Positions 1-11,780 of a DNA stretch of 64,000 nucleotides are shown piece by piece. This DNA is from Acestrorhynchus altus. Lineage: Eukaryota; Chordata; Actinopteri; Characiformes; Acestrorhynchidae. A model generated the notes under the pieces. That model did not search any database, was not told the DNA's origin, and worked only from the letters and a program-made list of their open reading frames with translations. Made by a program: the position numbers and the translations under genes. The stretch is from positions 15,619,501 through 15,683,500 of the forward strand of contig CM067513.1 of NCBI GenBank assembly GCA_034509495.1, given 5' to 3'. How positions within the stretch are numbered: position 1 is the stretch's first letter; each line of letters begins with the position of its first letter.

Positions 1-339
1 ACAAACAACTGATCTGGTCTTCCTCACGTGGTGTTATGAAAAACAAAGAAAACCTTCTATTTCAAACAACAGAAAAAAATGTCAGTGGCATTCACAAGAA
101 TTGTCCATTGAGTGCCTTCTAAATGCAAGGTGTACAACAAACAACAAAAAAGAAACAACACACTATAACTTCTATAACCCCTTTTGTTTACTATTTAAGA
201 CTATGACTATGAATTACAAGTATGTACAAAAAGACTTCATAGTCTGTACTGTTCAGCTGTGGCCTTGTGACTGGAAGGTTCCCATATATCCCAATATATG
301 TCTAGACACATGGAGCATATTTTCTAATAGTAAGAAACG
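1..339. other. Unassigned upstream DNA
   Basis: AT-rich non-coding sequence with no coding signal or recognisable repeat. The 94-residue open frame at 101-385 has no domain-like composition and runs into the SINE, so I do not call it a gene. Confidence 0.5.
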
Positions 340-660
340 TATCTCGCCTCCATCACACACGTTGCTGTTGACACTAGGAGGGTGAAGGCAGCCACCGCCT
401 CTTTTCAAACTGCTGCCATTGCATCATTGCTGGGCAGCCAATGCACTCTGAGGAAAGTGATGGGTCCTCAACACTGATACACAGATGCCTGTGCAAAAAG
501 CATCACTCTAGATGTGATATGGGGAGAGACCACCATCTACCCACCCAGAGAGAGGCCAGTTTTGCTCTTTCAAACTTTGGCTGCTGATGGCAAGAAACAT
601 GACCCGGGACTTAAACCTGTGAACCATAGTGTGGATCACAGTGTTAGTGCACTAGACTGG
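340..660 (-). mobile_element. tRNA-derived SINE, copy 1
   Basis: This block matches 25505-25790 over most of its length: the phrases 'ctacccacccagagaga', 'ggctgctgat.gcaag' and 'catgacccggga' are shared in order. On the minus strand the sequence reads 'caggtttaagtcccgggtcatg', which resembles a pol III B-box, so the SINE head points leftward. A 3'-part relative lies at 33410-33570 in the opposite orientation. The family name is not known to me. Confidence 0.6.
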
Positions 661-702
661 TCCAGTATCCATTTTTATTTAATAATTTACATGTAAAGAT
701 TG

Positions 703-2220
703 GTGACAGACAGTGGTTCATTTTGTGTTGTGTTTATAACCCAACTAGTATACTATGTTGTACTATTACAGTTTTTTTATTTGTTTTGAAAAAAAACAAC
801 AACAACAACAAAACAACATCATCTTACAGTATTGCAGTATATCACAGTATAACCCCTCAGGGGTTAACACATTATAACCCCTGTATCATGATGCACATCA
901 TATCACTAGATTCTGGCCAGTACACAGCCCTACTTCATATCATATTACTTTCCTGAGAATGTCTAAACCTCTTTCACTTTTTCTCTTCCAAGGTATCAAG
1001 GACCAAGTCTACCCACTTCTTCATCAACCAGTTCTGTTGTTCTTGAGTCTCAGTGCTCACCCACTCCATCCATGGGGACATGTGCTGCCATTCTCCAGCC
1101 ATGAAGTATTTCAAACGAGGTGGTTTTGCCATGCTATAAATACAAAGCTTTAACACAAAGACTTATTAGCTCTGTTGTTATTTTTCTGTGAGCTTTACTG
1201 CAAGATCTTTTGTTTTTTATTTTTGCACTGATTTTGTGTCAAAGCACAGTTTCAATTGACGACAGCACAGTTTTATCCTGTTTACCTGAAGCTTTGATCT
1301 ATATGTGTCATGTGTACTCCTGTACTGTTATTCATGAATAAAATCCATGGGAAGGATAAATGGTGATACTGCATGACAAAAAAGAAGAGTAATCTGCTGT
1401 CTGATTGATTTTAATGGCATAACGCAATCACTGATGATTGGATTTTAAGTTCACTGTGGTCAGACTGGATGGCAATAGCTAAGTTTTTATATTTCTAACA
1501 TTGCTGACCTCTAGCGGGCAGAGCAGCTCCTTTTCATCATAGAGTGAACTCAATGACATAATTAGTAATATAGCCCTCAGAGATATGAGAGCTCTTATGT
1601 TTGAGTATAGACACAGGTCTGTGTAAAGGCAGGTGATTCTGGTCATTGCTTCTGGTCAAAGAAGCAATAACTGGTGCGCAGTGCTAACATGGACAGGTGT
1701 TCACTTAAAATGAGGGTTTAAAGTGTTTTGCAAAGTGATATAGTGTTTGTGGGGGAGAAATGTGCTATTGTGGTGACATAACAGCACAGTTTTAATGCTT
1801 CTCAAACAATCAGCTTGTGGGGTCAGAACTAAAAAAAAACAACAAATATGTTTTGCAGTACTGTATCAATTCTTACTGAATAGTTACAGAGCGACTTTTG
1901 CTAAATGCCGCAAATGTAAATGTAAATGTAAATATTGGTGTCAGACAGTGGTTCATGTTGTGTTGGGACCCCAACCAGTATACTATGTGATACTATGTTC
2001 CTAAAATTTGATTTTTAAAAAAACTGCACCTTGCTCACAGTATTACAGTATTTTGCAGTGTTGTGCCCCTGTTCTAACAGTGCTGACCTCTTGTGGATAC
2101 AGAAGCTGCTTTTCAACACAGAGTGAACTCGGTGACACCATTAGTAACACAGCCCTCAGAGTTTACACACTTATACACCCTGGTCTATGGAGAGGCAGGT
2201 GACTCTCTGGTCCCTCCTGG
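703..2220 (+). repeat. Diverged local duplications upstream of asxl2
   Basis: Two blocks occur twice in direct orientation. Block B is at 703-767 and 1937-1995 (shared 'cagacagtggttcat' and 'agtatactatg'). Block A is at about 1495-1660 and 2075-2220 (shared 'gctgacctct', 'agagtgaactc', 'agccctcagag' and 'aggcaggtga'). The copies have diverged visibly. A short (TGTAAA)-like run at 1914-1933, preceded by 'gctaaatgccgcaaatg', looks like the tail of the L2-like LINE family seen elsewhere here. The rest holds an (AAC)n stretch near 793-826 and no gene. Confidence 0.5.
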
Positions 2221-2434
2221 TCTGCAGACCTAACCCAGTCAGGTGTTGACTGGGAACACTGGTTCACCCTCCTGCAGCAGCGCTGGGAGGCCAGAGGGTT
2301 GGTGTTGAGGGTCGAATCCTACCCCCACCTTTGACAGTGCGCAGTGTGCAGGCTCCAGGCACGGCGGGGGAGTGAACGCGGGCACCTTGAGGTGCTTTCC
2401 CCGCTCCGTCACGGTACAGTAAGATGACGTCTCC

Positions 2435-2456
2435 CGGCGGGTCACGTGACCCGCCG
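2435..2456. promoter_or_regulatory. 22-bp perfect palindrome with CACGTG E-box
   Basis: The core GTCACGTGAC (2441-2450) lies at the centre of a perfect inverted repeat whose arms are CGGCGGGTCAC and its complement. GTCACGTGAC is the known CLEAR/USF/TFE-type bHLH-ZIP site. It sits about 110 bp 5' of the asxl2 ATG. The palindrome is seen directly; binding is inferred. Confidence 0.7.
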
Positions 2457-2563
2457 CTTACAGTAAAACACCCAATATGGCAGAGACGGTGGGTCAGAAC
2501 TAAACGCAGCTTTCCCGCGTGAACTGTGCCGCTCTCTCGCTTTCTCGGGACCCCGCCGCCAAC

Positions 2564-2620
2564 ATGAGGGAGAGACAGAAGAGGAAGAAGGGGAGGACGT
2601 GGGCGGAGGCGGCGAAAACG
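2564..2620 (+). CDS. asxl2: asxl2 coding exon 1
   Basis: 57 nt, 19 residues (MRERQKRKKGRTWAEAAKT), followed by a gtaacg donor. The basic N-terminus and RTWAEAAK open the HARE-HTH domain. It ends in phase 0, as in other ASXL genes. Confidence 0.92.
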
Positions 2621-5600
2621 GTAACGCGGCCGCCCGTTCACCTTGTTGTCGCTCCACTTCGTGCAGCTGTTTATATGTCTGTGACCGGCCCGGCGGCTCG
2701 ACTGCGGCTCTCGCGCCCCGAACGTCTCACCGGGGACCGTTTTTAACCGTTCCAACGGCCGCCGCAGCAGCACGCGCCGCTGCGGTTTGTTCAGCTAGGC
2801 TCGCTGCTTAGAGGAGTCCTACACCCGCAAACGGGCGGCCTGTCTCAGCATTAACCCCACCAGGACGCTCCGTGTTGGCCTCTGCGAGCTTCTGCTCGGC
2901 CGCCCCGCCCGTGTCCGTTACTCCAGCGGCATTTTAAAAGATGCCGAGCGTTAGCACGTAGCGGGCTAGCTAGCTAGCCTGCTAACCAGCTAGCAGCGTG
3001 CTAGCGGAGTTAAGACCCTATGTTTACGTCTGAGCGACCTGCTGACAACACCGACACGTCCCTTCAGACGTGGGCTTTTCTGTCTTTATCTTAGACGTCA
3101 GGACGTACCGTTGGCCTGTGTGTGGAAAGCATAATTTAACTAAATCTAATGTTGACAGACTGGGCTGAGTTACAGACAGTCTGTGCAAGAGAAACCAGGG
3201 GCAGCTTAAGAGATTTGAAGATTATTTACTTCTGAAGTAGTAGTTCACCGTTGACATGTTTTTAATGCTTGGGCAGAATATTTAAGCCATGTTCCTTCTA
3301 CACCTTTTCTTGAAAAACTGCCTGTGTGGGGTCTGGATGGGTAGCCCAACTGGGAAGTGTTTCCATGGATACAGTGTTGGCCCTACATGTGGATGCCCTC
3401 TAGTGCCCCGATGGTACAGGAAGGGTTAAACACCGGTCACATGTGGGTTGTACACTGCCTGGATGGAACCTATGTGAGATTAAGGTGGATTGTAATCATC
3501 AGACCCATTCCGGCAGCCCGTCTGGGAACAACATGTAGAGACCCACTCAAAACCCATGTTCCCCCCATTATGGGCTGAGGAAGTATAAGTTCAAAACACT
3601 TAAGTACTGATCGACTCAGAACTTTATGGCACATCCAGCATCAACTCAATTTATAGCAGAAGATTATTAGATGTTCTGCTCTTTTTGATAAGCCTCATGA
3701 GGTGGGAATAAGTGCCAAAACAGTACACTCAACTGTCAACAGCCTAATGAAATTATGCACAAAGAAGGAATTGGTTATTAACTGGTATAAAAGGTTTTTG
3801 TTTTTTTTAACAGAAATACACTACATTTGAAAGCACAGATCCTTCAGAGTTTACCTAAGTAGCTGGATAAGTGGAACTACTTACTACCCACCCCTACTCC
3901 TGGACATTTCATCATGGATGAGAGTAAACCTGAGCTTACTTTAAAAATAAAAGTGTGTGAAGGTGAAAGCAGCTGCTCACTGATTGCCATTTGCCCTTTA
4001 TTAAAAGTACAACTTAAGTAAAGTTAGGCCAAGTGTGTGTGTGTTTTAACATGCTGTGTCTCTTCACCTTGCCTATTACAAAGGAAATGAATCATGTTTG
4101 GCTCAGGCTTTTGTATTACTAATTGGCTGTGAGAATGAGAACTCTCACCAGCCCTCACACAGCTGGGGAAGAACAGCTCTTGGCTCTTAGGCCCTGGTCC
4201 AGTGACTGACCTCATCTTCAGTCCCAGCTCAGTTGAGGTGTCTGCATTACTCAAACCGCAGAGAGAAACACACTGACACTGCTTCCACCACACATACTGG
4301 TGAACATGCCTAAAGAAGGTCTTGTGTTAGTGGACTATTAGCATTGTCTGTTGCTTTAGTCAGTCGTTGTTTCTACTGAAATCAAAGGTTTTAAACATGA
4401 GTTTATTCTACTTTTGTTTGGGAATGGTTTCTACCATTTTGGAACAATGCTGTGAGGATTTGATTGCATTCAGTGACCAGCATTAGTGAGGTCACTTCTC
4501 ATCCCAAAATGTATGGATGGAGCGTCATTATAATAGAGAACACAGTTTCACTGCTTCACAGCTCAGTGATAGGGGGTCTTATACCCCTCTACCCCACAAT
4601 TGGCATTATGCAGAGTGTCAATACATTCATCTGCTTCAGGGAGTCCTATTCTATTGGTGGTACATCTTTACAGGGACTGGACAAGCTGTGCCTGTGTGCA
4701 TTTGCACATCTGTGTCAGCAATGGGTGCAACTTAAAATAGCTCAATGCATTCATTAGAAAGGGCTTTCACAAACATTTGGAATTTTGAATGTATGCTGTA
4801 ATGTACCCTACTGAAATGTTAAGCCTATTAAAATGAAATAATATTAATATGTTATGACATGTTAATGATAATATGTAATATGTCAGAAGGTTTGTCTGAA
4901 TCCAATGTGTTACAATGGTGTTTTGGGTCCCGCTTTGCTGCATTAACATGTTCCACTATAGACAAGATGTTGGAACATTGCATTGTGGATTTGTTTGCTT
5001 TCAGCTATGAGGTCAAGTACTAAGGTTTGATGATCACAGTTTGCCACACCAACACATCCTAAATGTTTTTGATGGAACTTCTAGGGATTACCATTCCATG
5101 TGCTGGCGGGTATATTTCCACTTAGCTGACACTCAATATTAGATATAGTGACTAAGTCTCGTGTGGTTTCTACAGAGCAGGGGTCGCCTTCCAGCATACA
5201 ACCCAAATGCACCCCATCTGATGCAAATAATTACTGCCTTCAGAAGTTCTTGATTGGCTGAATGGGGTGTGTTAGATATGAAGTTAGAGATGAACCCTGT
5301 AGGAAGGTAGCTCTACAGAACATCTGTCAACAATGAGTAAACAAAAAAACTACCTGGATACTTTTTCATCCTAAAGGACAGTAACTTTGTTTGATCTGAT
5401 CTGATCTTAATTCTTCTTTTGTTTCTAGGTACTTGAGAAGTATCCTAACACACCGATGAGTCATAAAGAGATCCTACAGGTTATTCAGCGAGAACGACTC
5501 AAGGAGATAAGGTGAGGTCATCAGAGGTAACACCTAACAAATGTTTTTCTTCAAGAGCCACAAATTACTTTTTTGTTTCATAATGAAAAATACAGTAATC

Positions 5601-8600
5601 GACTCAGATTATATAGTATTGTAAATATCTGGGGGAATAAATCACAATAAAACACAATTTTATTATTTCTGTTTGTATTGTTTTTGCTCATTCATCTTCA
5701 CTGTCATGCTGTTTAGGGCAAGTGTAGTGGGTGCACACTAATTATTACATCTCTTTTTTGTTTCATTGTCTCTATTGTCTTCCAGAAGGTAAGATAAAAT
5801 AAAGAGTTTATCCCCCACTTTCCCTTACACTAACTTCAATCTAAAGGGCTTGGCTGGGCCCATGCCTTTGCATGCTATTAACCTTCCCCTAAATGACACA
5901 GCATGCAAAGGGCTTTGTGAACCGGCAAGGCAAGATTCACTGTCTGTACCTCTCACAATAGCTCTTCTTCATGACAATAACTAAAGGCAGTGTTACGATT
6001 GTGCTCTTGTGTTTTCTCCGTTGGTATTTCTGCCTCTTCAGCCCTGTGCAATAGCAAATAAATTATTCCCAGTTTCATATATAACCTTGGAGGACTGTAA
6101 ATTTGAAGGTTATTTTGCGCAATACCATTGAAGAGTATGGTTTGAAGTTATTATTGACTATCCATTTATTTTAACAGTATAATCTTTGTCACACAAAAAC
6201 CCTGTATCTCCAAAATACCAACTTTACTGGAGAAGAAAAACACATTTTTACCTTTCAGTAGAAGTCAGCGTACAAGTATTTTATGCCAAGTCATTTTGGA
6301 ATATTTTTTTTTCACTATTGATCCATTATTCATGAAATTTTGACACAATGTAAATGAAAAATGTTGTGATTGTTGTAGAATATTATCTGTAGTTATCATA
6401 GTTATAATAATAATAATAATAATATTATCATAGTTCTGTGGAATAAGTGTTAAATATTGTCTGTATTGCTTTTCAAAACTAAATATTAAAATGACTTTGA
6501 AATGCAACACAAAGAATGTTATGTATAAATGAATGTCTGAAAAAACTAGTCTGCTTGGATTGCATTTTATTTCTTTATGTTTAGAATCATTGGTTGAGTG
6601 CAGCATACTGAACCTGTAAGATATGTGATTCTGGTCTGTGGTACTGTGGTAGCAGTAATAACAATGTTCAATATTTAATATCTTTGTTGAATTAAGAATA
6701 TCTGAAGGCATTGATGGTAATTGATTGATGGAAATGACAGTAATGTAGTTATGAAAATCTAAATGTTTAGGCTTAAATACTAGATCTGAGTTAACCTAAT
6801 TAAGAACAGTCTAGCAACCAAAACTTTCAATCCCACAGCACTGATGAGTGATGAATTTTGGCCTGATTCTCATGTAGTCATGGAAAGAAATGCAGTGCAC
6901 GCCAAGCAGATCCCACAGATGTGCTTTGCTTTTAGTTTGGACAGGTTTAATGTGCCTTCTTAGGACATGACTTGAAATGCAGTAAGTCTTTGTGTTGCAC
7001 TTTAAAGTGATGTGAATGTCATGAACAAGGAATCTTTGGTAAGTGGTAAGGAACTGTGAAACTCTGCTCAAACCTTTTATCATTTGAAAACAGTTATTAT
7101 TGCAAAAATACATGGTTTAATCTGCTTTTCATTGACTAGATATGACAAAGTAGTTTTTACTTCTGTTTTACCCAGTGGGACATCACCTCTCGCCTGCCTC
7201 AATGCAATGTTACACACAAATTCGCGGGGTGAGGAGGGCATTTTCTACAAAGTCCCTGGTCGAATGGGAGTCTATACACTGAAGGTTAGTGTGCATAAAA
7301 CAGAAACCAAAACCTGGCAGGGGTTTGGAGGAAAGGAAACATTGTGCACTCAAGAATTGTTTAACTTTGTTTAAAAAACGTTTCAGACAGGAAAATGTGT
7401 CAGTGTTACAACATACCATGTATAAACAGATGTTTCACAACTGTGTTCAGCATGTTGGTACATAGGGCTTGTTGTTCATAACTTGTACCCAGAGGACCTC
7501 AATACCCTATCAGTCATGTTTACTTAGATAGCAAGTAGTGCCAAAGCTTGACACTTTTGCTGTGACTGTGTGATTGGAAATAGTATTTGACCTTTGTAGT
7601 TGTCCTTACAAAAGGTTAGGTACAAATATGAGTGCACTCAAACTAAAGCGCAGCACAGTAATATGTGTGGCATCTGTGTGTCTGAGCAGAAGGACATTGC
7701 AGATGTTGTAAAAGAACTTTCAGAGGAGGCTTCTGAGGACAGCAGTGATAATATGTCGGACACTCGAAGCACAGAAAACAACAGTGGCAGCAGCAAAGAA
7801 GGACGCAGAGGAAGGTGGAAAAGAAGAGGTATGATATTATTAATCCCTATACGTCCACGGTTCCCTTTTTGCAAATTCAAATATAAAATAAATAATATGT
7901 ATTATTCATATAACCCTCATATCAGTAATGCTATCACACTATCACAAAGGATAAGACAGAATAATTAATTATGACTTACATAAACATGTTCAGTCGGGTT
8001 ATTCGCTCAGTACTGTGCAGAACATTTAGGTATCTAAGCACAATTTAACAGCATTTTCAGATCACAATTAAACAGATGTAAGTAAACATAAGTACAGCAT
8101 TAAAAAAACAACTAAAAAAACCTTATTTAGGGCAGTGGTGGCTCTGTGGTAAGAGCAGTGTTTTTCAACCCTGGTACTAGAGGCTCCCTGCCCTGCACAT
8201 TTTAGTGCTTTCACTGCTCCAAACACACCTTATTCAACTAATGAGCTCATTAAGAGGCCCTTTCAGAAATGCAGGTGGTGTTTTAAAGCAGGGGAACTAT
8301 TTAAATGTTTGGCAGGGTTGTGGGTTTGGCACAGCTGCCAATGTTGGGCCCTTTACCAAGGTCCTTAACCCACTCTGCTCCCCAGACATTGTAGTATAGA
8401 CTGCCCACTGCTCCACACATGCACATGCTCACTGCCTCATGGTGTGGCCAGTAATATTTGTGATTGTCTTTGTCATTGAAGACAATAGTTGATATTTTGT
8501 TAGCTAGTTTGAAGAACAAAAGCTGTGTTCACGTTACAAGTCTCTTTACTCAATTCCAAATTTTTGCTCAGATCAGTCAGTCAGAGTTTGTTTTTATAGT

Positions 8601-9147
8601 GCTTTTTACAACAAAGGAGTCGTCACAAAGTAGCTTTACAGAAATCTGGGTCCAAGCCTCAATTGAACAAGCCAGCAGGCAACAGTGGCAAGGAAAACTC
8701 TCTCAGACTAGAAGGAAGATGCCTTGAGAGGAACCAAGGCTCAAGAGAGCCAGATAGAACAGACGTGGGCATAGATGTAAGCATAGCAGAGTTTTGCGGC
8801 TTTATAAGAGAATGCTTGCCCCCCTGTAGTGTTCTTTCTAATTTGAGGGACGTTCAGAAGGCACGCATCTTATGAGCACAGTGTATGTGACCAGTTGAAC
8901 TGTTTTAGAAGGTATTGTAGACATTGTGAGCTAAGCCATTAAGCGACTTGTAAGTTAGGAGCAGTATTTTATAGTCAATTCGGAATTTTTAATGGGAAGC
9001 CAATGGAGCAATGAGAGAACAGGATTAATGTGATAAAATCAGATCCGAGATCTGGTGAGAACTCTAGCAGCAGCGTTTTGGACTAATTGGAGCTTCTGTA
9101 ATGATTTTCCTGAACTACCAGCCAGAAGGGCACAGCAATAACAATAA

Positions 9148-9232
<85 letters not shown>

Positions 9233-11746
9233 TGGGTGACACATCTCACTCTGCAAAAACACTCACCCTCGGAGCGCAGCGCGTAACCGTGCGGGGGTTC
9301 AGACCTAACATCTGGGGTTATTAGGGAGCAGCCGTGACCTGGTGGTTAGGGGACCAGCCTTGTGACTGGAAGGTCGCCGGTTCAAATCCCTGAACTGGCA
9401 GGACATGACTGACTAATTGGAGCTTCTGTAATGATTTTCCTGAACTACCAGCCAGAAGGGTGCCTTGAGCAAGGCACTGAACTCCCCAGCTGCTCCCCGG
9501 GTGCTGAGGATAGGGCTGCCCACCGCTCTGGGCACGTGTGCTCACTGCCCCCTGGCGTGTGAATTCACTAGTGTGTTTGTGTGTCACTGTGTGTGGATGG
9601 GTTAAATGCGGAGGATTCATTCCTGTGTGTGCACAACACAGTGGGTTATAAAATTATAATTACTTACTTGATGTTATGAATGCATGCACCAGTATTTCAG
9701 CATTTTTATGGGAAAGTACTTTAGTAATATTGAGTGAGTGAAAGAGTTGTGAGTATCAAATGAAAGGTCTGTGTCGAACACAACTCCTAGGTTTTTTGCA
9801 GAGGAGCTGGGTATAATTGAAAAATTATCCAGATTAAAAGGAATATTGGGTCGGATTACACTTTCTTGATGGCTCACATTCATAAATGTAAGTGATCTGT
9901 ATCTGTCTTTAATGTGAATGAATCAGTCACTGAATCAGTGTGCATGCACAAATACATAAGGTTTTGCATATTGGCTCTGTAGAGATGTTAAAACTGAGGA
10001 GAATAGTCCTAGTGACTCACAACTCTCAATCTGCCATTTGTGTACAGATAAAGTGTAAGTCCTGTAACCAGTGTAATCTGTTTTTGTTGTGCTGGTCACC
10101 CTGCTAGTAGAGACGGATGATGAGCATGTGCAGAAACAGCTAGAGTAATCCCACCTCAATATGTAGATCTGCAGAACAAGATGAAAATCATTTTTTGTGC
10201 ATTATTAAGCAAAGATCTACAAAATATTCAGTTTAGTCACATTTAATCAGTTTTGTCAGATTTAAACAGAAATGTGACATGTTTTGTGGTGTCTCTCCAC
10301 ATTCATATCGGCCACCAAGTGAACAGACTTTTCTACAGACTTTTCTTTTACCTCCATCAGCAGCAGCACTAAGCGCATGCATGCAGGTAAAAAGATGCTA
10401 AAAACCAAACTGGCTGTTCACATTCATGTCACATGTCCACAGGTCATATACGTATCCATTGTAGGACCACATGTGAAAGTGGTTTAATTGATTTGAAAAG
10501 ATCAGATTTGACATGTTTACACAGTCTTGAAAAAATCAGATCTGGGTCATATTAAATCTGTTTTAAGTCACTTCAGTCTAGTAATGTGAACATAGCAAAA
10601 GTCTGGTTCCAGATTTCTTCTAGATGTCTACAGGAACCATTTCACCTGTTAACATTATTAAGCACTGAGTTACCAAAACATGTTTTTTTTTTTTTATAAT
10701 AATAATGCAAGTAATACTGCACCTGTTTGAGCTTTGTAAATGTTTTAATCAACACTTTTTAAGGTCTTTTTTAATTGTAATCTTTGCAGAACCCTAAACC
10801 TTTTTTACAATACTGCTTATAGTTAATGCTAAATAGTAAAAAAGCTTTATTTAAAGTTTATTGTAATAGCACACATTTACAATATGCATTTTTTTCAGTT
10901 AAATCTAGGGTCAATTGGGTTGACTGTTGATTGTGTTTGTTTAAGTCTTATTGGTTGTGTGATATTTTTGCTGACTCTGTGTTCACATTATTCACAGTGA
11001 TCAAATCAGCCTTCAAACAGGAAATGTTTTTTTTCCTGCAAATCGAGACCACTTCCTCATCCTCATATACTTGAAAATTGTAGAGAGCTGACTAACAGGT
11101 CGCTTTACGAGGCTATCTGTTAAGTGTCTGAATACTGCAGAACAATGCATGCTATAAGAGTGGAGGCAAACAAAACAAATGACAGTAAGTAGAATATGCA
11201 TATAAAATTTTTAATCAGGCATTAATATATTGAGAGACTTAATTTTTCTGCAAGCGAAGGTGAAACCAGTACCACAAACCAGGAAATAATCATCTGAGCA
11301 CAAGTATAGCATTTATGTGTCTCAGTTGGTTTGGGTTGTTTCTTTTTTTTCTGAAAGTCATATTGTAATACTTGGCTTTACAGTGGTAATGCATTTTGAG
11401 AACAGATGGTCACAACAAGCAGTCTTGGATATCTTGCATATTTGACATTTTGGTTCAACACAAGATAAACTGCATTTTGTTTTGTAAATTTAAATGGGAC
11501 GAAACTGACCTTCACTAATACTGAGAGAGAGAGAGAAAGAGAGAGAGAGAGAATAAACACACTCAGTGCAGTGTTCTTCATTTCTCAGGGCCAGCAAAAT
11601 TGCAGTCACAACCATCTTCTCCACAGTCTCGATGCTCCTCTCCCTCTGTCTCTAGCAAGCTCATCTCTCCATCCCAGAAACATAGCAAGAAGGCACTAAA
11701 ACAGGTGCTTTCATCACAACCCTTGACTGTTTGTATGTTAGCTTTT

Positions 11747-11780
<34 letters not shown>

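Larger units (their letters stand above)
2330..3010 (+). promoter_or_regulatory. asxl2: asxl2 CpG-island promoter and 5' UTR
   Basis: CpG dinucleotides are dense from about 2340 to 3000 and sparse on both sides. The region surrounds the asxl2 start codon at 2564. Visible sites are a CRE-like TGACGT at 2425-2430, a palindromic E-box at 2435-2456, and a YY1-like CCAATATGGC at 2472-2481. No TATA box is evident, as expected for a CpG promoter. Intron 1 just downstream carries a cluster of GCTAGC motifs at about 2965-3005. The transcription start cannot be placed exactly. Confidence 0.75.
2621..5428 (+). other. asxl2 intron 1
   Basis: 2.8 kb. It starts inside the CpG island with the GCTAGC cluster. 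It then holds a degenerate block at 3320-3590, a Tc1-type remnant at 4430-4765 and a small inverted-repeat element at 5175-5325 (listed separately). I see nothing coding. Confidence 0.6.
7829..11588 (+). other. asxl2 intron 5, transposon-rich
   Basis: 3.8 kb. It holds a SINE split by a MITE (8131-8455), a minus-strand LINE split by a microsatellite and a SINE (8572-9905), a possible DNA-transposon remnant (10190-10600) and a (GA)n tract at 11521-11552. The remainder appears unique. Confidence 0.6.

Noticed and set aside
2264..2773. 169-residue minus-strand open frame over the asxl2 promoter
   Set aside because: Arg/Pro/Ser-rich CpG-island shadow with no domain or splice support; it overlaps asxl2 exon 1 on the opposite strand.
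4464..4757. Family G copies at 4.5 and 63.2 kb share an open frame ending GG(L/F)IPLYP and QWVQLK(I/V)A(Q/E)CIH
   Set aside because: The frame is antisense to the likely transposase strand, is not kept in the other two copies, and has no start or domain; shared ancestry explains it.
7600..7968. 122-residue frame that contains asxl2 exon 5
   Set aside because: Only 7690-7828 is exon; the remainder is intron read-through, as the splice sites and ASXL2 homology show.
9328..9400. tRNA-like A and B boxes
   Set aside because: Part of a SINE head: no cloverleaf or mature 3' end, so not a tRNA gene.
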